Origin: Epiperipatus broadwayi
Lineage: Eukaryota > Onychophora > Udeonychophora > Euonychophora > Peripatidae
Assembly: GCA_028023455.1 (NCBI GenBank)
Contig: JAQFVV010012416.1
Location: 1,853,767 to 1,917,766, forward strand
DNA: 64,000 nt
Direction: 5' to 3'
Shown here one piece after another: positions 11,850-22,587 of this stretch; the first letter of the stretch is position 1; each line of letters starts with the position of its first letter. The notes under the pieces were generated by a model that saw only the letters and a program-made list of their open reading frames with translations, made no database searches and was not told the origin of the DNA. The translations under genes were made by a program, and so were the position numbers.

Positions 11850-13230
11850 AAAGCTTAGGACATCCAGTATCTGGTGCTCATTAACTGCTAGTATAATGAG
11901 ATACAGTCTAATGAGAACCTATCATATTTGCCATGCTTTTGCATTGGTTTGCTATTAATTGATATTATTTTCTTGATCCAGATCAACTTACTGCATACTG
12001 AATTCACCTTTTTGATGAAGGATGTCTTGATGTTTAGGCATATAACAGGAGGTTTTAGAGAAGATCAAAATATTGATGAGACACTTTTGCATTTACGGAC
12101 AAATATGCTTTAGATAATGAGTTAATGGCACTTCCTATAAAGGCGAGGAGTTTACTTTAGTGCAGATCTTATAACATTGGCAGAAAGATAAATGGGAAAA
12201 CCTAAGAATTTACATGATGAGGCAGTGAAAGGAGAGTTTACTTTATTACCTGGTAGAATGTTCCAGGAAGATAATTTTTCTTTGTTAAATTTAAAATAGT
12301 ATTTTTCTGTACAATTGCTTACAATATCAATTAGTTGAAATATACATATTTTTTGATGATAATAAGATGATTAAATTGGATATATATGCTGTGTAATTAA
12401 TTGTTTGATTGACAAGGGCTATAAATTCCTGATAGTTTATTTTGAGTGTCTGATACTAAGAGGTTAATCTAGGTCAGAAAAAGAAGTGTGCCGGGAGAGA
12501 ACTCTGTGATATAGAGTGGTGCAGAGAAAAACTGGAGGACATTTGCCCATTTAATGTCATGTGAATTTGTCTGTTGTTGAGTAAGTTTGCTAATATGTAG
12601 AAAAAAGAAGTAGATACATTGTGTACTTCAAGAATTTATCGGAAACTGTCAACAGGAACTGGATCAAAGGTTGCAATATCAAGTTGTATTGCAATAGTCA
12701 TAATTTTCTAGAATGATATCAGACATTTAAAAGACATAATTGTTGCAGAGATGGATCAATCCCTTTTTGGCAAATTAAAAATTTGGTAGAAGTTCAATAT
12801 TATCTTTTATTAATGATTCTACAGTTTTACTTACAATGGAGGTTTTTGAGATGGGTCAAAGATTAGTAAGCATTCTCATGATGTTATTGAAACCCTGACT
12901 GATTGTAAAAATCTACTTTTAGTGTAACAATAACTGCTAGATGATCAGAGAAGGCTGCTAAAATGGGTGGTCGACAGATAATATAATGAAGGTTCAAGGA
13001 ATAGACAAGTAAGTTTATTACTGAAGTATGTTTTTTGGTGAAGAAAGAAAATGCATTATTTAAGGAAAAACCATCTGCACTCATGAGCTTTCTGTTCTTT
13101 AGGTGTAAGTATTTGGTCCTAGTAACTCAAAATCTCATAACAAAGGAACTGGGAAAAGGGTCAGAACTTAGTATTTGATTAATTTGATTGATTAAGCCGA
13201 ACGTCTGTGTTCGTTACAATGGAGATAGAT
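11850..13230 (-). pseudogene. Decayed LINE with endonuclease-domain remnant
   Basis: On the minus strand, the frame open over 12884-13084 contains INLLVYSLNLHYIICRPPIL followed by AAFSDHLAVIVTLKV. The S-D-H motif followed by a hydrophobic strand, preceded by a possibly degraded catalytic strand, is the C-terminal signature of the LINE apurinic-like endonuclease. Further down the strand, fragments such as CKFLGFPIYLSANVIRSALK appear between stops and shifts. The copy is heavily mutated, the clade cannot be assigned, and the limits are approximate. Confidence 0.5.
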
Positions 13231-13234
13231 GAAA

Positions 13235-13955
13235 ATAGCATGGGCTTTTGAAAAAAAAAAGCTGATATGAATTCACTTTACATATACTTTGACATCACTA
13301 TTTTTTAAAAGATGTTTTGAGTTTTTAATGAATAATAATTATATAGCCAGATCAGATGAAAAAATGGAAAATTATGATAATTTTCTCTGGATAATATAGT
13401 ATCTTGGAAAATATTCTATATACACATAATTTGTCCTTGTAACACATTTGATGTTAATCACTAAAGTTAGTTGATTTAACGTCTTCAGTCATATTAGTTA
13501 CAATGAGTCAGTGCTAATAATCTTAAACATTGTTTCAAATGAAATATGAATAATAACATCCAAAAACTTGCACAATTGATGTCCGAGAACTGCCAAATAC
13601 TCTAATTTTCTCAATGAAAACAAATTTGTAGTAAAACATCATTACTGACCTTAACATATATGTTTTGCAATTCATATTGTTTTTTTCATAAAAAATAAGT
13701 AGAATTTGTTATTTGATTTTAAAATGTCTATCACAGAAAATTATTTATCTTAGTGTAGAAAACTTTATAGACTACTACTAATCGATGAGAAAATATAATT
13801 AAAATGAATACTTTCCTTTAGCTTTATGTTTGATGTTTAACTGATAGAAATTTTAGTACATCTAATAATGATTTCTTAATTTTTTGCTGTTTTACATTCA
13901 GGCATTTTACATAAGATTCACATTGATACTAAAAAAATACATTATATTAACAACA
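13235..13955. other. AT-rich DNA without recognised feature
   Basis: No coding or repeat signal recognised. Confidence 0.4.
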
Positions 13956-14063
13956 TTTATTTCTTAAACCACTAAACATCATATGATCACCATTCCTTAT
14001 GCTTACAAAAGCTGTTTACCCAGAGGCAAAATTGGTCATGAAATCCCAATCTAATGCCTATTC

Positions 14064-14120
14064 ATCCAAAATCCCCAGACTAGTTTCTAGCTTGTGGCTT
14101 TCATCAGTGAGCTTTATATT
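14064..14120 (-). ncRNA. Hammerhead ribozyme motif, H2 family
   Basis: Minus strand: CTGATGA (14107 to 14101), a short stem II (AGC/GCT around a CACAA loop), GAAA (14087 to 14084), stem III ACTAGT, then the GTC cleavage triplet. All catalytic core bases match the hammerhead consensus. Stem I is weakened (four pairs, CTCA with TGGG, next to the core). The first stem II pair is A opposite A instead of the usual G-C, so activity is uncertain. Confidence 0.6.
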
Positions 14121-14194
14121 TGGCTAATAAAGTAAAAGATGGCTGCTGGAGAGTTACATTAGATCCTAAAATCTAAGTGCAGTGCTCTCATATC

Positions 14195-14256
14195 CAATGC
14201 TCCTCATTGATGAAAGCCACAAACTAGAAACTAGTTTGGCGATTTTATATGAGTAG
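14195..14256 (+). ncRNA. Degenerate hammerhead motif, H2 family
   Basis: Plus strand: the core reads TTGATGA (C3 changed to T), followed by GAAA and ACTAGTTT, so the cleavage triplet has also changed from GTC to GTT. Probably inactive. Confidence 0.45.
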
Positions 14257-14404
14257 GCACTAGATAGGGATTTTATGCACAAACCTTCCTGCATCCATTG
14301 ATTACTCTGGCTTGCACTGAGTGGTGCTACTATATGGAGAGTTTGCCTGTGTAAACATTTGTTTCTCTCATAAATTTTAACTACTACTAAAAATACCAAC
14401 AAAT

Positions 14405-15060
14405 CATAAAAATAGGCGTTTTTTACAAATATTATTTAAATACATATTTCATTTTTTAAAAAAAGAAAAAAATTCAAGTGCTTTTAAAAAATAATTTAAT
14501 GGTTAATTGTTTTGGAAAGTCATATAACAATTGAGTATTAGAAATAGCATGTAAAACTTTGATCTAGTAATGTTTGGTTCATGAGTACTTCACACTTACT
14601 GTGATAAACGGAACAAGGTAATATTCAATTGGCAGTTCTGGGAAAAGTCATGTGAGACCTGAGCACTCCATGTCGCAGGCTGATCTTCAACTCAGGAATC
14701 TTTGATCCACAAGTCTATCACTCTATCAGTATTATTACAATGCTTTTAATTTCATTAAGTAAATTTCTCATTTAAAAATACTCTTTTAATAAGCAATAGT
14801 AATGAAAAGGAACCTAAAGAGACCAGGTTTCTCACAGGTGCTTTTTAAAACTCTGCATTGGCCAAATGAAAATGGTATTTTAGCTAGCTTAGCCATATAT
14901 ATATACAGTAATAACTTTTCTCCCCAGTAACAGGTTTAAGACTTTATACAAGTGTTTCACAACATTTTCTACTGGTGGTATATTTTTTTATATGGCACTT
15001 TTACTTCTATACATATATATATAAGATTTGAAATACAGGCATTCTTATAACTGGAGTTTA
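14405..15060. other. AT-rich DNA without recognised feature
   Basis: No coding or repeat family recognised. Confidence 0.4.
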
Positions 15061-15065
15061 ATTGT

Positions 15066-15256
15066 AAATATAGGGGATTTGAATTCAGACTTTTAACCAA
15101 TATTCAACTATCCACACTATCTCATACTACTGATATATATTGGTGATTATTTATATTTTTTATATGTGTGTGGTCATGTGTTTCAGTAGTATGAGATAGT
15201 GTGGATAATTGAAAGTTGCTTGAAAGTCTGAGTTCAAATCCCCTATATTTATATAT
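15066..15256. repeat. Inverted pair of truncated H1 repeats
   Basis: About 80-bp arms mirror each other: the left holds GGGGATTTGAATTCAGAC then CACACTATCTCATACTACTG, and the right holds CAGTAGTATGAGATAGTGTG then GTCTGAGTTCAAATCCCC. Between them is TATATTGGTGATTATTTAT, the H1 segment just 3' of the hammerhead cleavage site. So two H1 3' halves are joined head to head without an intact hammerhead. Confidence 0.75.
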
Positions 15257-15505
15257 ATTTTGTATATGAATAATTTGTTATTTTATATAATTATAAATAA
15301 TTTATATAAACAAAGGGAGTAAATCACCCACTTCCAAGCTATTGACTTGAAAGCACTCTAAATGTTGAACAAACGATCAAGAATAGAATGAATCCATCTA
15401 TTCTTGGTAGAATGCTTTTAAGTCGTAGTCTGTAGGTGGTTGATTTACTTCCTTTATTTACATATACATTGAGCTACGTTTAATTTAAAAGTTTAAATAA
15501 TTTGT

Positions 15506-15666
15506 CAAGCGTTGTTAGCCGAGAGGTCAGCGCAGCCGCCTTGCAAGCAAGCAGTTAGTTGCAGACGGTATTGCAGGTTCGCCTCCCAGCCGATGCTATG
15601 ATATATGGGGGGGGGGGAATTATATCTATAAATTAGTTTAAATTGACAATAAAATGATTAGAAAAA
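15506..15666 (+). repeat. tRNA-derived SINE, plus strand
   Basis: Box A TAGCCGAGAGG, a long CAAGCAAGCAGTTAGTTGCAG insert, box B GGTTCGCCTCC, the GATGCTATGATATATG tail, a G-run and an AT-rich tail. It is flanked by a perfect 14-bp duplication, TTTAAATAATTTGT, at 15492-15505 and 15667-15680. Same subfamily as 22408 and 28372. Confidence 0.9.
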
Positions 15667-15680
15667 TTTAAATAATTTGT

Positions 15681-16830
15681 AAATTTAATTACATATATAT
15701 CTACAATAAAATTAAAGAATGCATATAGCTAAAAGAAACCCATATTGTAATAGAATGCAACCAACTACTACAAACTAAAGTCACATTCCTTGCGGATAAA
15801 CAAGTCTGAATCATCTTATATTTTTTTAAACACAGATAGTGCAGTTGAAACTGCAGCAGTTGATTGTATTCTATAAATATATACATTCAAAAACAAAACT
15901 GATCAATAAAATGATACATTTCATGTGTGATATATGAACATAACGATAATAGCAGATTTTTTTTGATATCAGGAGAAACAATTGTTAAGGGAGAACGGCT
16001 AATTCACTTAAGAATGTCATATTAGAATTTCTTTGCAATGTGAGAATATTCTTTTAGGTCAATCAATTTCAATTTCTTTATATTTTAATTTTAAACTTAC
16101 ATCGTAAAAAGCATTTTCATTGCACTTCAACATTTACGTATCACTGCGGCATTCCTGTGTGCTTTGCTCTGGTAACCAACGTGGTTGAAAATCAATGGTC
16201 TAAACAAGACCGCAAAAGGATCAAATAATATTGCTCAACATCAGGGATGATAATAAATTTGAAATTATAATTTAATTAAGTTAAACTGATATATATATTC
16301 TAGGTGTCACCTAAAAATAAAATTTATACTAATGATGGTTAAAATCTTTTTGAAAGTTAATGTGTTAAATGTTTTCGACGTAAACCAACACAAATATCAG
16401 GAAATGCAGTATTCATATTTTTTAATTGAGTCAAACAATAAAAAAGGATAACTTTAGTAGAAAATTACATTTTGAAAACAAAAGCAGAAGATTTTTATCT
16501 ATATCCTGTTTTTAATCTTACAAAAAGTGCGCAGGGGAATAATGCATTAACTGTTTCTTTTAGTTAATTGTGTGAATTAAAGCAAACAACTATTGAACAA
16601 TCGGTTATTGTTTAAACACAATCAAACTAAAGCAAAAGTTCTATATGCCATGTTTTCTTTAAAATCAAAAAGAAAATCTAAAGATAAAAATAAATATTTG
16701 ACTGTGAATAACAAACACATTTTTTTTAAAAAAAAAAAACAAATATTAATTTTAATTCAATTACCAGACAATGGGTTTATTACAATGTTCAGAGACCCTA
16801 ACAATAAATTTATTGTAAAAAACAATAATA
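15681..16830. other. AT-rich DNA without recognised gene
   Basis: No gene recognised. The lysine- and asparagine-rich ORF at 16593-16850 reflects A-rich composition and overlaps the start of the H1 element. Confidence 0.4.
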
Positions 16831-16832
16831 AC

Positions 16833-17100
16833 AATGAAATAGAAGGCTGAAGAGTTGTGAGTTGGAGTAATTTGAAGCCTGTCCATTAAAGTATGAAGAT
16901 TGGCTATCTTAATATAAAGCTGAGCTGTGTGGAGATGATAATCTGGATCAACTGATGAGTGCCGGTGTAGCACGAAATATGTATATTGGTGATTATTTAT
17001 CTTATCAACATGTGTATGATCAGGTGGGTCCGCAATATGAGATGGCACTGAGACTAGTGGGTCGTGTGAAAGTCTGAGTTCGAACCCTGCAAATATTACA
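16833..17100 (+). repeat. H1 hammerhead repeat, copy a
   Basis: Begins AATGAAATAGAAGGCTGAAG and continues through GAAGCCTGTCCATTAAAGTAT, the hammerhead at 16939-16995, and a 3' part ending GTCTGAGTTCGAACCC. The last block is a good match to a pol III box B (GTTCGAACC), so the repeat may be tRNA-promoter-driven like a SINE. A second direct copy starts 468 bp downstream at 17301. Confidence 0.85.
16939..16995 (+). ncRNA. Type I hammerhead ribozyme, H1 copy a
   Basis: Core CTGATGA at 16952-16958. Stem II is GTGC/GCAC (16959-16962 with 16970-16973) with a G-C pair next to the core, followed by GAAA at 16974-16977. Stem III is very short (from ATAT/GTAT; two to four pairs), with predicted cleavage after A16985 (UA triplet). 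Stem I has two segments: ATCAA with TTGGT and TAATC with GATTA, separated by an unpaired TGG that could form the tertiary contact to loop II. Every invariant core base is present. A stem III this short is known from natural hammerheads that work best as dimers. Confidence 0.88.
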
Positions 17101-17300
17101 TATATAAATTAGGTTTAAGCCTGTGCAATGTATTAATTTATATAAATAGTGTGTAAAAGGTCTGCCCATCCCGCACATATATATGTATAAATAAATTATT
17201 CTCTTATACATGAGGGGTCAGAATGACTAATTTGTCAACATGGGTAGGATGACAACCTTGGCACTAACAAGGGCTTTGAACGTTCCATCATCAGATTTTC
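17100..17300. other. Spacer between the two H1 copies
   Basis: About 200 bp that is not part of the shared H1 sequence. It includes a segment (near 17210-17296) that on the minus strand reads CTGATGATGGAACGTTC; I could not assign it to a family. Confidence 0.4.
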
Positions 17301-17580
17301 AATGAAATGGAAGGCTGAAGAGTTGTTAGTTGGAATACTTTGAAGCCTGTCCATTAAAGTATAAAGATTGGCCATCTTAATATAAAGCTGAGCACTGATT
17401 GTATATATGTGTGGCGATGGTAATCTGGATCAACTGATGAGTGCTGGGGTAGCACGAAATACGTATATTGGTGATTATTTATCTTTTCAACATGTGTGCG
17501 ATCAGGTGGGTCAGCAATATGAGATGGCTTGGAGAGTTGGGTTGTATGAAAGTCTGAGTTCGAATCCCTTATATATTACA
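17301..17580 (+). repeat. H1 hammerhead repeat, copy b
   Basis: Direct repeat of copy a, from AATGAAATGGAAGGCTGAAG to GTCTGAGTTCGAATCCC. It has a roughly 14-nt insertion (ACTGATTGTATATA region, near 17395) upstream of the hammerhead. Together with copy a, the predicted cleavage sites lie 482 bp apart. Confidence 0.85.
17421..17477 (+). ncRNA. Type I hammerhead ribozyme, H1 copy b
   Basis: CTGATGA at 17434-17440; five-pair stem II GTGCT/AGCAC (17441-17445 with 17451-17455); GAAA at 17456-17459; palindromic stem III ATACGTAT; predicted cleavage after A17467. Stem I is TAATC/GATTA plus ATCAA/TTGGT, identical to copy a. The paired segments are kept while the stem II loop differs between copies, which supports RNA structure as the conserved feature. 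Confidence 0.9.
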
Positions 17581-17870
17581 TAAATAATAAAAATTGTAAA
17601 GTTAATTAATCAGGACAATATATGATACCCAAGCACCACAAAAGCAGTAAGAATACAGTTAAATTGACTGAACTGAAATTGATCTTAGAATCTTTAGTTC
17701 TAATTCACTAGAGGGCTTAGGACATTAGAACTGCATCTTTTTGGACTCATAATTTGTACAATTATGCTATTACTGCAATTTCAAATGTTATATTAATAAA
17801 TATAAATTAATATATATATGTGCTCTGCGCACAGTTAATGAAGCTATTAATAAATTGTCAAAATTTTTAC
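17581..17870. other. AT-rich DNA flanking PLE-1
   Basis: No gene recognised. The part nearest 17870 probably belongs to the PLE-1 3' region. Confidence 0.4.
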
Positions 17871-17871
17871 T

Positions 17872-17913
17872 GCCAAGCGCTTTCGGGACAGTCTACAGTC
17901 CCATATTCATGGC
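17872..17913 (-). ncRNA. Hammerhead-like motif in PLE-1 3' region
   Basis: Minus strand: GCC, then ATGAATAT, a five-pair stem (GGGAC/GTCCC), GAAA, palindromic AGCGCT, T, then GGC pairing back to GCC. The layout is that of a hammerhead (stem I, core, stem II, GAAA, stem III, cleavage site, stem I). However, the first core strand is not CTGATGA: the C3 and G8 positions are A and U, and there is one extra base. It lies 61 nt downstream of the PLE-1 stop codon. Confidence 0.55.
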
Positions 17914-17973
17914 GAGTTATTCTGTTAATAACTGTAAAACTATGCAAATTTTATGCAAATTTATATGCAGATG

Positions 17974-18582
17974 TTACGTGGACCATTTATGAGATAGGGA
18001 ATAGTAGGCCTCTCTTCTGTTGATTGCCGATGGGTTAGCCGCAATGAAGTAAGCTTCCCTAACTTTATGTTTGGTGTCGTTTGTTTCAGAGCAAACGACA
18101 CTGGCTGTGGTAGGTAGAAAAGCATATCCAGAGTTTCTCTCGTGTTCGACAAAAATCAAATTACCTTCATACTTTGTTTTGGTTTTATTGTAAAGGTATC
18201 GGCGTTGAGCTACTCTGGTGGCAATGTTAGTTTTGGTCTCTCCATAATATGTTGCCATGCAATTTCTTTGGGGGCAGGTAATTTTGTACACAACTTGAGG
18301 GGTGAGTTCAGGTTTGATCCTGTCTTTGGTATTATTTATCAGTCTATTGGTGTTGGGAGGTGAATGGAAAGCGACTTCAAAGTCACATGATAGTTGATTG
18401 ATAAGGCTTTTAGCTGTAGAGTGAACATATGGGATTAAGATTCTTGGTTTGTTTTCTTTCTTGTGGTTGTGGTTTATTTTATGGAAAAATTTGTTGACTT
18501 TTCTGTTGATGGATGAATAAGTGTGTCCAATTTTCCTTAAATCAGTTATATAATTGATGAGATTTTTTAATGAAGTAAAATC
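17974..18582 (-). pseudogene. Penelope-like element C-terminal ORF with GIY-YIG endonuclease (PLE-1)
   Basis: A frame open for 202 codons on the minus strand, bounded upstream by a stop at 18583 and with no ATG near its start, so it is the 3' part of a longer ORF. The first half (residues 1-97) is the linker that follows PLE reverse transcriptases (for example KPRILIPYVHSTAKSLINQL). From residue 98 it reads VYKITCPQRNCMATYYGET: the GIY-like strand, a CX4C pair and the YYG strand of the PLE GIY-YIG nuclease. NIATRV follows, then EHERNSGYAF and KVREAYFIAANPSAINRREA. The C-terminus HKWST is shared with PLE-3. The nuclease nicks target DNA for PLE integration. The RT is absent here, so the copy is 5'-truncated, but the remaining frame is undamaged. 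Confidence 0.85.
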
Positions 18583-18589
18583 TTAACTA

Positions 18590-19026
18590 TTAATAAATAT
18601 ATTATTTCTTATTCAATAATAGATTTTAAAATAAAATTTAAAGTTAACATATAACAATAGTAGAAGGCTTGTGATTAATAGTTTGTAATTAGTAAAAAAT
18701 AAAAATTTATTGATGAATGCTTGCCTCCCTACTGTCTGTCTATTGGTTAAAGTAGAAGATTAAAACTGATTTATGCCTTTTAAAATAGCAGTTAAGAAGT
18801 ACGTATTAATCTAATGGAGAGATTTCACATACTTATTAGTCCAGTGATGTTTATTTGGAAATGTGACGATCTATAACTTTACTTATTGGAAATGATACAA
18901 ATGTCTACTAACACACATTTACATTTTTTGGGAGAAATGATCTTCCAACAAGAAAACTTTTAACAATCTAAGTGTATTACAAGTGGTAACCAAGCCAATA
19001 TATATATATGCAATTCGATCCATTTA
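18590..19026. other. AT-rich DNA without recognised feature
   Basis: No feature recognised upstream of the PLE-1 truncation point. Confidence 0.4.
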
Positions 19027-19035
19027 CAAAATGTT

Positions 19036-19131
19036 TTTTATAAATGTGTCAAAGCATCGTCTGGGAAGCGAACCCCGGGACAACTGCTTGTAAAGCAGAT
19101 GTGCTAACCACTCGGCCACAAATGCTTAATA
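19036..19131 (-). repeat. tRNA-derived SINE, minus strand
   Basis: Short-subfamily SINE (box A TGGCCGAGTGG, box B GGTTCGCTTCC) with flanking CAAAATGTT duplications at 19027 and 19133. Confidence 0.85.
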
Positions 19132-19141
19132 GCAAAATGTT

Positions 19142-19940
19142 GTTTCTTACCATCACTGCAGTGGACTAAACTTTCTACCTAGAACCACGTTCCATTATGA
19201 ATGGCTACTCTCTTTCGACAATCCTGAATGGAACACTGCTATTGTTTGTCCGAATTGTGGATATAAAATGTGATGTCATGCCCATAAAATTAGCAGCAAA
19301 ACCAAAATTTTGACAAATAACTTTCTTCTATTAATATTATTTACAAAATTAATTCATTTCCTTTTTAGAAGATTGCAAATGTGTTTAATTCAGTTTTTAT
19401 ATACCCATTTGTTTTACCACCACTGGACTAGTACGTAAGTACCAATCATTTGAATAAAATCTTACCATTGCTTCATTTGGTAGAGTCCGTAATTTAAACT
19501 ATATTTGACACCTCAATTTTTACACATTTTTAAACTGACCATACTTAAAATTATTGTTTGTAATGCTTCAATTTTTAAAACACATCCAAATAATTCATCA
19601 AACTTCAAGTATATAATAGTAAATTATCTTTCAAATATGTGAAATAAAAATATCTACATTAAAATGTAGTTTTGACTTCACAACCAGAATTTTTCCAGTT
19701 CTTTTTCAATACTAAAAAAAAAAAATTCTGGAAAACAATTATGAATGTAATTAGTAAAGAGAGAAATGTTTAGGTGAATAATTTTCGTAGAGGTTAAGTA
19801 ATCAATTCCTGAAAAAATATATTTGGGGACTACTACACTATAATAATAAAAATATCCAAATTATATAGTGCTAAATAATAAGTATAATAATGCTCAAAGC
19901 TAAATGGGTTTGTAAGAAATCATTAAAAACCATTAAACAC
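19142..19940. other. AT-rich DNA without recognised feature
   Basis: Nothing recognised. Confidence 0.4.
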
Positions 19941-19944
19941 ATAG

Positions 19945-20320
19945 ACAATCCCAATATCAATAACAATCAACAATTTCAAACTGTTGTCAAGGCAACCTCT
20001 TTTTAACAATAACAATCAACAATTTCAAACTGTTGTTAAGGCAATCTCTTTTTAATAATAATGGGGAATCCTTTATTGTTAAAAGAAGGTTGCCTTGACA
20101 ACAGTTTGAAATTGTTGATTGTTATTGATACTGGGTATGTTTAAGTGTTAACTGGTTTTTAAAGAGGTTGCCTTGACAATAGTTTGAAATTGTTGATTGT
20201 TATTGATATTGGCTATGACTAAGTGTTGACTGGTTTTTAAAGAGGTTGCCTTGGCAACAGTTTGAAATTGTTGATTGTTATTGATATTGGGTATGTTTTA
20301 AGTGTTGACTAGTTTTTAAT
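19945..20320. repeat. Cluster of inverted and direct 50-bp repeats
   Basis: A roughly 50-bp unit, read in the sense GGTTGCCTTGACAACAG followed by TTTGAAATTGTTGATTG and TTATTGATATTGG, occurs five times: twice on the minus strand (about 19953-20002 and 20007-20052) and three times on the plus strand (about 20083-20138, 20160-20215, 20236-20292). The three plus units share extra flanking sequence and recur every 75 bp or so. The two blocks could pair into long hairpins. No ORF and no known family. Confidence 0.8.
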
Positions 20321-20334
20321 GAGTGGTAAATAAT

Positions 20335-21420
<1,086 letters not shown>

Positions 21421-21774
21421 TATATAGAGCTCTCAAATAAGTTCTTAACAAGCTTTGCAGAATATCCCCAACCCCAGACCAGTTTCTGCTACTGGCTTCC
21501 TAAGTGAGATGCTAGGATATTCAATCATTAGATTAAAAATACCAGGACAAGCCCAGCACTTTATCTAATGGATAATTAACTATTAAGTAGAAAATCTGAA
21601 ATTATCAGGCATCCGTATGTCTTCCAATCCGGCTAGTAACTTAAATGGACATATGGGATTGGATCAAGTTCAGATACACCATATATTAATAACTTTAGCA
21701 ATATAAGATCGCCAAAGCCTTAATAGCAAAAAATTCTGCAAAGCTTGTTAAGAACTTATTTGCGAGCTCTATAT
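21421..21774. repeat. H3 repeat with 42-bp inverted ends
   Basis: The ends (21421-21463 and 21732-21774) are inverted copies: ATAGAGCTCTCAAATAAG, then TTCTTAACAAGCTTTGCAGA. Just inside the left end, on the minus strand (21462-21525), is a decayed hammerhead: the core reads CTTAGGA instead of CTGATGA, but GAAA, CTGGTC and the outer stem I strand GGGGATATTC are still recognisable. Related to 25591 and 26310. Confidence 0.7.
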
Positions 21775-21779
21775 ATGAC

Positions 21780-22405
21780 ATTTATAATACAAGCTTTTTA
21801 AATTAGGTCATGTGACATATGACTTGATTTCTTTGTAATGATATTTCTGTTACAGAACCATTACCCAACCTTTTCAAGCAAATAAATAATTCATTATTAT
21901 TGTAATGAGTGCGAGGTTGTGCCCAATATTCAATGAAAATTGAAAATGTTACTTAAGTAAACCAAAGAATAAAGTTTACCTTCAAAATTTGAAATGCTCC
22001 TTTATAATTTGGTTTGGATTTCAGAATTTAATACATTTTCGGAAGATACTTTAATGTTACTACACCTGTATCAGATTTTTTGATAATACAGCAATTCCGT
22101 AGGTAAAATAAGTTCTATGTAAAAAGATGAAAGTTATATCATCTTTGGGAAGACAATAACCACAACTACATAAAGTTATATAAAAAATGTGATTCTTTTA
22201 GATATTTAAATAAATTTGTTAAAAAAAATACATATATATTAGAAATAGAACTGCAATAGTTTTTAGTCATGTCAGAACTAAGATAAAACCTTAAAGTGTT
22301 TTGTTTGGAAGTCACTGAACAACAACAAATAAAGAAAGCAATAAAGCTTTAGTAAGAAAAAAAACAAGAAATGGAGTGACATAAATAAAATAGATAGAAG
22401 GCCAA
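21780..22405. other. AT-rich DNA without recognised feature
   Basis: Nothing recognised. Confidence 0.4.
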
Positions 22406-22407
22406 AA

Positions 22408-22512
22408 AGTTGTTAGCCGAGAGGTCATCGCAGCGGCCTTGCAAGCAAGTAGTTGGTTGCAGACGGTTGTGGGTTCGCCTCCCGGACGATGCTATGACAT
22501 ATGAAAAAAAAC
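22408..22512 (+). repeat. tRNA-derived SINE, plus strand
   Basis: Box A TAGCCGAGAGG, box B GGTTCGCCTCC, GATGCTATGACATATG and an A-tail. Same subfamily as 15506. Confidence 0.85.
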
Positions 22513-22587
22513 AACTTATCACTATTGGCAACAAATTTTTTAATAACTACAATAGGAAACTTTTTTTTCTCTTTAAAATATATATGT

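Larger units (their letters stand above)
13960..14400. repeat. H2 hammerhead repeat, head-to-head inverted copy
   Basis: Two partial copies of the H2 repeat lie in opposite orientation. The left half (13960-14160) is on the minus strand and the right half (14160-14400) on the plus strand, ending in the family's GGAGAGTTTGCCTG block. Each half contains its own hammerhead region (near 14064-14120 and 14195-14256). The outer ends carry the CACTAAACATCATATGATCACC motif shared with other H2 copies. Confidence 0.7.

Noticed and set aside
16593-16850. 85-codon lysine/asparagine-rich ORF
   Set aside because: Reflects A-rich composition; no domain, and it overlaps the start of an H1 repeat.
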